Part shown: positions 1 to 9,669 of the stretch, piece by piece
How positions within the stretch are numbered: position 1 is the first letter of the stretch
Layout of the letters: each line of letters opens with the position of its first letter
Assembly: GCA_020186115.1 (NCBI GenBank)
Contig: WSYJ01000014.1
Coordinates: 248,001-312,000 of the forward strand
Source of the DNA: Histomonas meleagridis
Lineage: Eukaryota > Parabasalia > Tritrichomonadida > Dientamoebidae
DNA: 64,000 nucleotides
Direction: 5' to 3'
The notes under the pieces: model-generated
Database searches by the model: none
Told to the model about the DNA's origin: nothing
What the model saw: the letters and a program-made list of their open reading frames with translations, nothing else
Translations under genes and position numbers: made by a program

Positions 1-985
1 CAACATAAACATCCAATCCGGAGATCTTGATTACATCCATATTTTCTTCGATTGCTCCGCATATCAAATCAAATGGATTTCTAAACACGCCACCTCCGAG
101 TAGTGTTAAGTATAATTTATTCGATCCCGGTCTTCCAGGGAATAAAATAGAGTTTTCCCATGCTGCCAAAATAGCCGCCCGATATTCAGAGGAAAGTAAT
201 CGTTTTGCCACCATCAAAGTAAACTCATTCTTTCGAACAGTCGTAACAAAGTTAAATGCAGCAGCAAAGATATGGTGGACGATTCTGCCTTCCTCAACGA
301 GATAAAATTCACCTTTTTTTGTTTGCGATGTTGTAATTTGACAATTTCTATGAACACCAACTGGATAATTATCAGGATTAGACCAGTCAAAGTTGCTGGA
401 TTCAAAAGCAGTTGTGTCATATATAAGAGGATAACCATGAGAAACTTCAAATGGTGTTCGAGCTAATAATTCAATTTCGGTTTCAAGTTGGCCAACATTG
501 CCATTTGGTTGCTTAACAAAGTAGTTACGATAAACAATGGCTGGACCAGAGCCTAGGGAACAATATGGTCCTTGGGTACCATCATACACATAACGGGTTA
601 CCCCATTATGCGCTGTTTGATATGGACTAACAAACTCAAGACAGTTAAAATTAGATGCAGCAAGGTAAGAGGCACCGTCGTTTTCAGGAAGACCTTGGTT
701 TTGAAGAACATCAATAAGTTCGAAATGTTTGGATAGGTGACTATCACCCTTAATTAAATGAAGCTTACCACCATTGCGAGGTTGATCTAATAAGTTCTTA
801 AATGAGGAAACTGTGCGAACTTGAAAGTTACCAGCTTTATATTCCTTTCCATTAACTTTTGATCGTAACACTGCTGCATCATCGTGTTCAATACACTCAA
901 TATTGTCATATATTTTGGAAACATCTTCCTTAAATCCGAAAAGTTTTTCGAACCATTCATGGGGTGGGAACGTCTTGTTTTCCAT
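1..985 (-). CDS. Conserved hypothetical protein, C-terminus cut by window edge (possible macro-domain-like fold)
   Basis: An uninterrupted minus-strand frame starts at ATG 985-983 and stays open for 328 codons to the window edge, so the stop lies outside. It opens MENKTFPPHEWFEKLFGF and has no signal peptide or membrane segment. About 120 residues in there is a conserved-looking stretch with DGTQGPYCSLGSGPAIVYRN. Near residues 295-305 LLGGGVFRNP is followed by an acidic helix. The Gly-Gly-Gly-Val-Phe-x-Asn pattern recalls the phosphate-binding loop of macro-domain/PARG-like proteins, but this is resemblance only and I do not recognise the family with certainty. The codon use and lack of disruptions mark it as a real host gene, in contrast to the decayed DNA that follows. 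Two TCTATCGTT boxes and a TTTATAAACG box lie upstream. Confidence 0.75.
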   Translation of the reverse strand, partial: MENKTFPPHEWFEKLFGFKEDVSKIYDNIECIEHDDAAVLRSKVNGKEYKAGNFQVRTVSSFKNLLDQPRNGGKLHLIKGDSHLSKHFELIDVLQNQGLPENDGASYLAASNFNCLEFVSPYQTAHNGVTRYVYDGTQGPYCSLGSGPAIVYRNYFVKQPNGNVGQLETEIELLARTPFEVSHGYPLIYDTTAFESSNFDWSNPDNYPVGVHRNCQITTSQTKKGEFYLVEEGRIVHHIFAAAFNFVTTVRKNEFTLMVAKRLLSSEYRAAILAAWENSILFPGRPGSNKLYLTLLGGGVFRNPFDLICGAIEENMDVIKISGLDVYV

Positions 986-1063
986 GGAAATTTGGTAAAT
1001 TTGAAACTGTCAGTTCACTTTTGATGAATTCAATATTTTACATGTTTTTGCTCAAAAAACATA

Positions 1064-1120
1064 ACCGCTGGGATTTATAAACGCCACTTTTTGTAGTTTA
1101 TTCTATCGTTCTCTATCGTT
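1064..1120 (-). promoter_or_regulatory. Putative promoter of the left-edge gene: AACCG box, TTTATAAACG box and two AACGATAGA boxes
   Basis: Upstream of the ATG at 985 lie AACCGCTG (about 1063), TTTATAAACG (1074-1083, about 89 bases from the ATG) and two tandem TCTATCGTT boxes (1102-1110, 1112-1120), which read AACGATAGA on the gene strand. AACGATA-like sites are Myb recognition elements in Trichomonas promoters (established for that genus). Assigning the role here is inference from position. Confidence 0.4.
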
Positions 1121-1377
1121 CATTCCATTGGTATCGGTTTAGACATTGATTCTTTTCTGTCATATTAACTTATATTATTTATTTTAGAACATGAGACATT
1201 GAGTTTTTGCTTTTACAATTAGAGTCGAGTTGTATGACAATAAGTCCCTTGAAAACAAAAATCACTTGTATCACCCACGGAAAGAGTTTGGTAGATTCAA
1301 CATGATTTTTAGATATATTTTGTTTATGATAATAATCGCTTTATAACTCTTTTAAATATGAAATAAAAAAGTCTCTG

Positions 1378-1960
1378 GTGTATATGATGGTGAAGTTTGT
1401 AATATGTTTCGTTGATGATAATGGTGATGTTGCGTTTGGTAAAATTGCAATTACAGGTGGATACACTGAAATTTATCATCTTTGTGAGAATAATAATAAG
1501 GTATTCTATCGAAAATTTCATTTAAGTATAGCAACTGAGTTAATTTTATCAAACATTCCTTCTTCGAATAAATTAAGTTATTTAGGTATAAAATATATGA
1601 ACTCTTTTGATTTCGCATTTTTTCATTTATATTAAATTATAGTATAAAAATTAATGAAAATATTTTAAAGGAATCAGTTAAATTTGGTAATATATACCTT
1701 CTTAAATATTTGTTAAAATCATATGAAATTCCAAAAAATATTTTAATATGTGCATTTTTGGAAAAATAATGAGCTTGTTAAACTTATTTTAGAAAAAAAT
1801 GATGTTAATATTAACACTAAAGATCTTTATTCGTTTTATAAGTCGATATTTTAAAATAATATTTGGAAATTTTTTAATATTTTATACAGCTATATATGCA
1901 TCTAAAAAAGGACAAAATAAATTTACATACGTGCTTGCCATATTATTATAATTTCAGGTG
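1378..1960 (+). pseudogene. Decayed DUF3447/ankyrin-repeat gene fragment
   Basis: A short frame (1378-1635) contains KIAITGGYTEIYHLCENN, the typical DUF3447/ankyrin signature of trichomonad ankyrin proteins. A following region in other frames reads LKESVKFGNIYLLKYLLKSY and then NELVKLILEKNDVNINTKD, which are ankyrin helices. Stops and frameshifts separate them, so this is a dead 3' part of a multi-ankyrin gene. No start codon or promoter can be assigned. Similar scraps lie near 16.3, 56.0 and 63.2 kb. Confidence 0.6.
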
Positions 1961-2299
1961 GCAATGAATGAGTTTAAATCCGTTTATGATATTTAGATAT
2001 TATTTAATGCTTATGTGTGACGAGGGTTTATTAAAATAATCATCAATAATTTTTTTTCCTAAAAACACATGACGATATTTATCTTTACCACTTCCATATC
2101 TCCAATAATAGAATAATATTCAATGAATAGCTTCAATTCACACAACTAAATGAATAACTTGGATTCAATTTCTCTCGCTTTTATATAATCTCTTGATTAG
2201 TAAGTACACTTACGATTTGTTTTTGCATTCTAAAAAAACTTTTAATTGTTTTTTACAAACAATTTCATCAATTAATTTTACACACACATGATGGTTTAT
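1961..2299. other. AT-rich stretch with no recognisable gene
   Basis: No frame longer than background and no repeats or RNA motifs that I can see. It separates the ankyrin remnant from the minus-strand adaptin fragment. Confidence 0.5.
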
Positions 2300-3112
2300 T
2301 TATTTATTCCACCCATTTTCTTCCCTTGCTTCTAACTCCTTTGCGAGGGAATTAGCCAACTCTTCCTTGCTCGAGCTGATCTTTATTTTGATTGCTTTCT
2401 TCTCCGCATCGAGACACAGAGTGCACAGTACGTCATCGCCTTCTCTTGTCTGCGAGAGCAATCGCTTTTCTTACTCGCTGTTAATGATTGTCGCTTGGAA
2501 AATATTCGCAAATTTCTGTAACACATTTCTCGCTTCCATACTTACATTGTATGTGACTTCTGACGAGAATGTGCATTTTTCAATAAATGTATCAAGTGAC
2601 GATTCATCAGATGGAACAAGGAAATAAGATGGGAAAACAACTATGCGGGTTTCAAGTGAGTCAACACCGCCTCCATTTGGAACAATTATCAATTTGGCCG
2701 CTTGAGCTAAATAAGGATTATCAACACTGATAACAAAACTATGCATAATGGATGAGCTTTGGCCGATTCCAATAGTTAACGGAGATATATCTACCGATTT
2801 GATATGAGATGTTTCAATAAGTGTAAAACCAATTGAAGGTATAACAGAACTTGATTCGTTGTTGATTTGAATCGTAAACTCAAGTTGGCCGTGCTTATCT
2901 AAGGGAACAATCTTAGATATGCTAATAATAATTGATTGATTACGAGCAAGAATCTTATGTCTAGAATTTGGTGAAGGCCCTGTAATTGGCATATCAATGT
3001 CTTTTGGTTCAGCATTATTGTCATTTCTATTATGATGTCTTCTTTCTTTTCTTTTGATCCATTTAGTTCTTCTGTTTCCTCCCACCTCATTAAACTTTTT
3101 CTGAGATTAACT
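2300..3112 (-). pseudogene. Adaptin appendage (ear)-like fragment with an in-frame stop
   Basis: A minus-strand frame from about 3112 has no ATG near its start. It opens with a basic linker (WIKRKERRHHNRND), then a beta-rich region reading KIVPLDKHGQLEFTIQINN, ISPLTIGIGQSSSIMHSFVI and LIIVPNGGGVDSLETRIVVF. This resembles the C-terminal ear plus platform of a large adaptin (clathrin adaptor complex), which recruits accessory proteins. A TAA at 2471-2473 interrupts it, yet the same frame continues for about 56 more sensible codons (to NGWNK and TAA at 2300-2302), ending in a helix SSKEELANSLAKELE. The missing hinge and trunk 5' of 3112 plus the internal stop mark a truncated pseudogene. The adaptin assignment is moderate; which complex (AP-1 to AP-4) cannot be told. 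Confidence 0.45.
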
Positions 3113-3117
3113 TGAGA

Positions 3118-3280
3118 ACGATAAGCCCAGGAAAAAAACGGTTATCCCACATTGTACGTATTTTTCTCTAAATAATTGTTGGGGGAGATGATAAGCCCAT
3201 TTCCCCAAGATTTGAATGCATTTTGTTCGTCATAGCATTCAATTTTGACAGAAAACCGTCTCGGGAGACGATAAGCCCAT
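3118..3280. repeat. Three spaced copies of (A)NGATAAGCCCA
   Basis: ACGATAAGCCCA at 3118, ATGATAAGCCCAT at about 3189 and ACGATAAGCCCATCC at about 3269 recur at 70-80 base spacing. Copies two and three are preceded by a G-rich run. The interval lies between the truncated adaptin and CK2 fragments and may be leftover promoter or a small dispersed repeat. Function unknown. Confidence 0.4.
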
Positions 3281-3429
3281 CCCACCCTACGATATGGGAT
3301 AATTGAATGGTATTGAAAAAATTATTATTTTTATTAAGCTTATAGAAAAAATCTAGAAGAGAGCTCACCTTAATCATAAATAAATTTTGGATCAAATCAA
3401 ACTTTATTTAATCAAATATCGACGGAACT

Positions 3430-3722
3430 AAGAACGGATGTTTCATGGCATTTTTTGCCTTTAATCTTGATTGGTGATGGTAGCAAATACATTTATCGAT
3501 CAAATCTAAACCGATTCCTTTTCATTCTCTCTAATATGAAATCTGTCCACTCTTTTCCTGACTTGTTCTTTAACTTATTTTTGGCGAGTTCAATACATGG
3601 GGTTATAATTTTTCATGTAGGTTTCATATTTTTGGCTTCCAAGGACTTCAGCAATAACCTCTATGATTTCCATGCCAGCATCTCCATCACTTATTCTTCT
3701 TACAGACGATGATGAAAAAAAT
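3430..3722 (-). pseudogene. Casein kinase 2 alpha C-terminal fragment, frameshifted
   Basis: Reading the minus strand across three frames gives, in order, IIEVIAEVLGSQKYETYMKN, then VRKRVDRFHIRENEKESV, then LIDKCICYHHQSRLKAKNAM followed by KHPF. These match in order and spacing the C-lobe of CK2 alpha (the VLGTEDLYDYIDKYN, SRKRWERFVHSEN and YDHQSRLTAREAMEHPYF regions of the family). Kinase subdomain XI and its HxSRL...AM.HP motif are clear, while everything upstream, including the catalytic loop, is missing. At least two frameshifts and several stops are present, so this is a dead fragment. CK2 alpha is a constitutive Ser/Thr kinase; an intact copy presumably lies elsewhere. Confidence 0.7.
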
Positions 3723-3789
3723 GAAAAGAAGAGTGAGATTTTTTTTTTTAAACATTTGAGTTAGTTTTTGTTAAATCCCATCTACCAGC

Positions 3790-3905
3790 GGTTATGATGC
3801 AATTCCTAATACAAACGATAGAATTTTGAATATAACGATAGGACTTTTCAGAATAAAACGATTAAAAATCGATTTTTTTTAATTTCAAAGTTCTATCGTT
3901 TGTCA
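3790..3905. promoter_or_regulatory. Cluster of AACGATAG/TCTATCGTT (Myb-like) boxes
   Basis: AACGATAG occurs near 3813 and 3834, AAACGATT near 3857, and TTCTATCGTTTG near 3891, in both orientations within about 100 bases. AGCGGTTA (3788) lies beside them. This looks like an orphan promoter, perhaps of the dead CK2 fragment on the minus strand. The element type is known from Trichomonas Myb sites; use here is inferred. Confidence 0.35.
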
Positions 3906-4009
3906 AGCGATTTTTGACACTAACCGTAAACTTTTGGGCTACCCTTAAACGATTTTATTTTTTGGGCAAAATTTTTGGCCCCGGGCCAAAAATTTTGCCC
4001 AAATTCACA

Positions 4010-4680
4010 TGATTATCTATAATGTTTGATAATACATAATATAGTTATGGTATAAGTAATAATGATGAGGAAATAACAACAGAATACTATTTTACAAAAC
4101 AAATGATTATTGAAAACGAAGATATACACGAATTTTAAATGAGATCGTTACCTGGCGGTGGAGTCGGTGAATTCACATATAAAGAAAAATTCGTTGATAG
4201 TATATTTGAGATAATAGATACATTTATTACAGCTGCTGATGCAGCTTATTCTATAAGCCAAATTGTAGATCAAATAAAGAATTATGGTTAAGCAGGATTT
4301 CTATATAATAGTTCCGGGATTAATTTGAAAAGTTAACTTTTCATTAATTAATCATACTCATGATCAATATCTGACAAATGATAATTTAACTGATATAAAA
4401 TAAGCTTTAACAAGAATATTCATATAATGAATTTGGTGAATGAAACAAGATTGATTAGAATTTAATTGTGGGTAATGATATTTCATGTAGAATTATGTCA
4501 GCAAGTCGTGATATCAATGTTGAATGTAAAAACTATGTGCTAATAAATTGGAATTTGTACCGCAAAACATCACGCAGAAAAAATTTTTCGACATATTCTG
4601 ATTATTATGTCGAAGTTAATTGTTCATCAAAATTTAAAATTAATAATGATACAGTTTCTAAATGATCTATTAATATTGAA
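4010..4680 (+). pseudogene. Fibre-like protein fragment, Polinton copy A
   Basis: The plus strand reads YYFTKQMIIENEDIHEF, then PGGGVGEFTYKEKFVDSIFE, then INHTHDQYLTNDNLTDIK and VGNDISCRIMSASRDINVE, broken by stops. The same modules in the same order occur on the minus strand of copy B (YYLTKQMIIDYDDIQELF near 19.25 kb; THDQYLTNESLTDINNK and NDISCRILTSKRNINID near 18.4 kb). These are HxH-type fibre repeats like those of phage and large-virus receptor-binding fibres. The piece has lost its N-terminus, carries several stop codons and is not functional. It marks the left limit of recognisable Polinton-like DNA. Confidence 0.6.
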
Positions 4681-5499
4681 TGATGAGACATCATTAACTG
4701 TAAAAATAAATAATATGATAGTTGGAGAAGTGACGACATTATTGCTGTGTTTCGAGAGTAAGCGCTCAAGGCATTTTATGCCGTTTCGTGATTAAGAATT
4801 TCTAACGCATTATCTGAAATATATTGTAACATTTCATCTGTAAATCTTTCTGTTAATTGTTGTTGAACTGCACGCTTGATTTTTTCATCCATGTTATCAT
4901 CTGATAACACAATAAATTTATTTCATCATTTTTTAATCGTAAAAATATGAAATTATTATGATATTAACTTAATTTTTTGATATCTTTATTTTCCTCCGTT
5001 TTGCCATCAATTTTATTATTATAAATTATTAAACTATAATTATGCTTTGAATGAAGCCGTTTAATGGAATTTAGTTCGAATATATTAGATATAGAATGTG
5101 ATGTTTTTTTAAAAAAAAACCGATATAGATATATTTCTCTCATGATCATATTTTCCATAATAACCTGTTATTAATTGAATTTAGTCATATTTAAGTCGAT
5201 TAATCTTAAAATAAATAAAGTAAATCCGAAATGATGTTGTAAAGGTATTTTCGTAATGTATTCCTATTATGTAGAAAAGTTTTTTACGTAATTAGGATTC
5301 ATTTCTCAATCGTAAAAATATAAAATTATTTTAAAATTATGTGTTATTATTTGCTCCTTTAATTTTTGATCATTTTCGAATAATCCTGCATCCGACACAT
5401 GTGTCAAATATAATGAGGGTTACTGGACCTTCTGACATTTTTCGGCTTAGCTTTGACATCACCAAAAATAATGAATATTAATAATGTTTCATAATCATT
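4681..5499. other. AT-rich DNA inside Polinton copy A with no assignable gene
   Basis: Only short frames under 65 codons. The motif GTGTCGGATGCAG (minus strand, about 5386-5402) recurs on the plus strand near 6396 without an obvious role. No conserved protein motif was found. Confidence 0.4.
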
Positions 5500-6010
5500 C
5501 CACAGTTATTGGTCAACAACGTTTGAGTCAAGATATTGTCTCTCAAGTTGTTCATTAAATTCGACATTACTTACATAATTAATTCTGCGAATTGATGTTT
5601 CGACATCAAAACCTTTAACATTAATTTGGTTCTTAATGTAGTGCAAAAGTGATTCCATATATCTCTGTATTACTGATTTAATGGGCTTACACAACTCGTC
5701 AAAATATTCGTTCCCGCGATATTTGTTATTTGCTTCATAATATCTATTATTCTTTAATCACCTTTTTCTTTTTGAACAGGATTCGGATTATTTGTGCTCA
5801 TAATATATAATTCGCCCAAAAATCTATTTCAATTTGAGCAACTTCTTTTGTCTCTTGAACAGTTTTATTACGTATTAATTTACGTTTCATCTTATTAATA
5901 TATTTGAATTTTTCGATTGCTTCTGGCGGTTCATTAATGTTGATCACTAAATGACGACCAATCATAGCATTTTCAATTGGTTGAATGATTTTTCTTTCGG
6001 AATGAATTTA
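5500..6010 (-). pseudogene. Unknown Polinton-associated gene remnant
   Basis: Two minus-strand pieces read without obvious bias loss: IENAMIGRHLVININEPPEA through KRKLIRNKTVQETKEVAQIE (about 5810-6000), then a 62-codon piece with FDVETSIRRINYVSNVEFNE (5506-5694) that extends upstream through NKYRGNEYFDELCKPIKSVI. Stops and a frame change separate them. Helical, charged, no recognised domain. Its position between the fibre and HNH remnants suggests an element gene. No counterpart was identified in copy B. Confidence 0.3.
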
Positions 6011-6599
6011 TTGGGTATCTCAAAACTAATGTCATATTTGGATTTGTTATTTATATTTTTTTCTTCATTATGAGATTTTAATTACATATTAACGGCATCT
6101 TCGACGTATGAAGTAATTATGAATCCAACAAAGCTTATCACTATTTTTATAAAAAATGGAAATAATTTTTTATTTATGTATTATCTATTTTCTTTAATTA
6201 TTTAAAAATGATAAAAAATAGATAGTCAAAACTCATTTCAATATATGATTCAAACACACATGGAAACACATTAAAACATATCAAAAATGATAAAAATTGA
6301 TGATAAAAATAGTGTTTTCCATCATTTTTTTAATGATCACAACAAAGCTAAGCAAACCTACAGTAGGTTTAGCTATTTTCATTTTATCTGTTATTTGTGT
6401 CGGATGCAGAATCGAGCGCATTTCCGCTCCGAATATTTTTCTTCCGACATCTCACCATCTATGACAATAATAATGAGCTCATTTGAATTAAACCTTCGTC
6501 GCGAAACCACCTATCGACATTAATGTTTCTCTTTTTCCCGATAATATTTTTTGCTATAAATATCGATTGCCAAACCCAGATGTATGAATATATATTATC
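6011..6599. other. AT-rich DNA without supportable gene
   Basis: A 78-codon plus frame at 6287-6523 has no recognisable motif and biased composition typical of chance. Only the GTGTCGGATGCAG motif near 6396 stands out. Confidence 0.4.
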
Positions 6600-6905
6600 A
6601 GGAATTTTAATCCATTATTTATAATATATTATAAATTTCTTTTTTGACGGCGAATAGAAATAATTATCAAACCCGATCCTTTTATATATTATCACTTCAA
6701 TAAAATTTTTTGGCAGTTCATCAACATACTCATAAACTATTTCTTTATTTGATGATTTGTTAGAATTATTCTCAGCGTAAATTATCAACTCTGTCATCAC
6801 TTTTGATTTTATTAATATGATCTATTTGTGTTTTTGTCTCAGGATCGTCGTTTTCTATGAATTGAAAAGCAATTGCTTATAATTCTACACTTTGTTTATA
6901 TTAAT
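6600..6905 (-). pseudogene. HNH homing-type endonuclease remnant, copy A
   Basis: Minus strand reads AIAFQFIENDDPETKTQIDH, then INKIKSDDRVDNLR, and in the next frame ENNSNKSSNKEIVYEYVDEL. The IDHIN...DNRVDNLR pattern is the HNH core found in NUMOD/HNH_3-type proteins, which cut DNA and often travel with mobile elements. It parallels the better copy at 28083-28631. A frameshift falls between the HNH core and the C-terminal part, so it cannot be active. Confidence 0.55.
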
Positions 6906-7226
6906 ATCTCCAATTCAAACGACGATGAACATATCCTTTTTTTGTGTTATCGATTTATTTTTTTTTAATCTTTTTATTACTTTTACGGAGAATTTGATAT
7001 GTAAATTCTGTGTAAATTTCATTATCATCATAGACTACACAATCAACATAACCAATCTTTCTTTAGTCAAATTGAAAAAATAAATCATTTCAAAATTAAC
7101 GTTATTTTTCGATTCTTCGAAAATGATCAAAAATATAAAGTCATAATGATCGGGTAAAATTTTACCAGCATATGATCTCACAAATGATATCACTCATGCT
7201 TCTATTAATGCTTTAATTGGATCATT

Positions 7227-8620
7227 CTATGTTTGACAATATTGTTTATGTTTTGACGTCAGATGGTAATAGTATGTTCCGTCAGCATGCCTTTCGATCC
7301 GATTTTCCGCTGATTTAAAATATACTTCTGTAAATTCATGTTCGACCTTAAATTTACCGAGTTTATCTCCAATAAAGCTTTTGTCTTTCAATAATGCGAA
7401 GTCTTCTTCCGACACTAATGCGGAATCGATTTTCGAATAATAAATATGTGCAGTTTTCTTGGAATTATTCATTTTGTCATTAAAGTTATTTGCCACACTT
7501 CTCGCTAATTGTGGATAATAATAATGTCTAACATAACTGTTAACAGTATCAACAAAATCACTGCGTGGCTGAGAACATTGTTCGAAACTGCATTACTCAT
7601 TATTATAAGTGTACTCCGATACATACGACGCAAATGTTTCGATATAATTATTTACATCATTCGTACGCTTATGTTATATATTACTCCTCTTCTTTATTGA
7701 AAATCACCAAGAGCTATTCATCATATATTTAATCGTTGTCGCCAGTTTGTCATTACCTTTTTGTTTCGCTTCCATTCTCTTCTAATATCATAATTCGATA
7801 TACTCTTTTTTCATTTTTGTATTATCTCCGCTAAAGTTTCCATGATCATGGGGATATCTGTTGGAATGCTTGTTACGCTTGACATATAAGCTCCATTAAT
7901 ATCAATATAATATAATTTGCGCAGCGGAGCAGTTTTGTCTGCGACCTGCTTTAGATGTATTTGCTCCAAATCGTTCGAGGAAATACTAATTCACTTCGAA
8001 TATTTCCTGCAGTATTTCCTTACAATTCATAAACATAATCAAAACATCCGTACTCATACATAATCTTTTGCATTAAGTCATCAAATTTATAATATCTGGC
8101 AACATTAATTTCAACACCTAACGAATCAACCAAATCCTGCACTTCTTGCAAACGTTCATGCACTTCATTCTCTTCAAAAGTATATTGATGAAAAAATTCT
8201 GACGAATCAGATTTACTCTTTTCACAAACTACGGCAACTTTTTTTTTATATGGATAAACAATCTTTCGAAAACTCTTATATTTTTGATTCTTTCGCTCCT
8301 GACTTTAACATAACTTATTGAATGTCTCTCGATCCATTGGAACCGATAATTTTCTTTCCTTTATAATCTATTGCATTAGTTTTCTGATGCTTAAGCCTTT
8401 CTTAGTAAATCTCCGATCCTTGAGTATTCGGCGAATGAATACCTTTTATCATCAGATTTTGGAACATTAATTTTATTTGGTGGTTCTTAGATCTTGGATC
8501 CTCATTTATTCTTTCATAATTCCTTGAATGAAATTCAGTAACATTAACAGTATCATATAGCATAGTGATCATCAATAATGATTTTAACATATTCATCATA
8601 TCTTTCTCATGAATTACTTT
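7227..8620 (-). pseudogene. Family B DNA polymerase (Polinton/protein-primed type), copy A, decayed
   Basis: Pieces on the minus strand in N-to-C order are VPMDRETFNKLC; LQEVQDLVDSLGVEINVARY; DDLMQKIMYEYGCFDYVYEL; palm motif A as YYIDINGAYMSSVTSIPTDI (7880-7912); motif B as TIKYMMNSSW (about 7700-7742, then a stop); YYYPQLARSVANNFNDKMNN; and motif C as IYYSKIDSALVSEEDF, followed by FIGDKLGKFKVEHEF and FTEVYFKSAENRI. This order is that of viral and Polinton DNA polymerases that replicate linear element genomes from a terminal protein. Stops, frameshifts and a GC-rich hairpin (7917-7944) interrupt it. In motif C the usual Asp-Thr-Asp reads Lys-Ile-Asp. The last clean frame (7227-7496) keeps 89 codons. 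Confidence 0.7.
7917..7944. repeat. GC-rich hairpin TTGCGCAGCGGAGCAG...TCTGCGA, copy 1
   Basis: CGCAG (7920-7924) pairs with CTGCG (7939-7943). The leading 16 bases TTGCGCAGCGGAGCAG recur exactly at 29141, again followed by a short spacer and TCTGCGA. It sits inside the copy A polymerase coding frame just upstream of motif A, so it is probably a small insertion. Confidence 0.5.
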
Positions 8621-8649
8621 TTCAGAATTTGTGAGAGCTTATCATCTTT

Positions 8650-9650
8650 TTTTCTTTACGTATCATAAATTTGTTGTTGACGGTGATCATTTTGATATCC
8701 TATATTATAAATAGCATCGAGATTGATATTTTGTGATGTTTGTAATAAAGCTATTGATAGTAATGGATTCATATTTGCCAACATTTGTGATCTCGCTGAT
8801 CCTGAAGAATTATTGAAGCTATTCTCCAAGTATATGTTCCAGGTGCTTATGTAGAATTATTATGATTTGCAAAATCTTCAAACCTCCCTGTTCTCAAAAC
8901 AGCACTCTGATATGTCACATTATCATTTGGTTCATGTGTGTTAAATGATGGTGTAAAAGTATTAGGTTTATCGATAATGTGAATATAACTATGAGTATGG
9001 CCATTTACTGAGAAAAAACTTACATTAATATAGTTAATAGAATTACAATTTATATTACCATAATTTCCATTAAAACTGATATTATTATCATTATAATTAA
9101 GTTCACCAAAATATAATGTATTACCAGGAGATCTAATTCTCCAACTATAATCACTATTTAGATCATTACTATCGTGATACAATTCCATTACACCATTATT
9201 TTTGATAGTGGCTATACGAGGCCATGGCCAACGTCATTATCCATTTCACAATCATTAATTTTTACGTTGATACTTGTTTAAGATACAAAACTTGCGATGG
9301 GAATTATGTAAGTATATATGAAAACGGTAATATAAGGTGTAATCACATTAATGGAATTGATACTAATGATATTTCATTAACAAGTCATAATCATGATTTA
9401 TAAATATTTAATATTGAATCTTAAACAAGTATCAATATTATCATCACAACCTACATTAGTTTCTATTACACTACAATCATCACCATGGGGTAATACGCTA
9501 ATTTCCATTCTGATAGAATGACCTGCCACAGCATCTGATTTATAAATAAATAATCCGCTATAAATATCATTACCCATCATTAAATCTTTATCGATCTTAG
9601 TTCATTGACCAAATTCATTCTATGATATTCCTGTCATAGCTTTATTTATA
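8650..9650. pseudogene. Shuffled fibre-gene fragments, Polinton copy A
   Basis: Three fibre pieces lie in alternating orientation. Minus 8826-9230 carries NSDYSWRIRSPGNTLYFGE, VNGHTHSYIHIIDKP and YQSAVLRTGRFEDFANHNN. Plus 9290-9403 reads NGNIRCNHINGIDTNDISLT. Minus 9398-9650 reads NDIYSGLFIYKSDAVAGHS and HGDDCSVIETNVGCDDNIDT. All match modules of the copy B fibres at 17.1-18.8 kb. A further minus-strand scrap, SGSARSQMLANMNPLLSIAL (about 8650-8830), joins the first piece and is of unknown origin. The mixed orientation shows rearrangement after insertion. Confidence 0.6.
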
Positions 9651-9669
9651 TTGAATATGGTTTCCAGGC

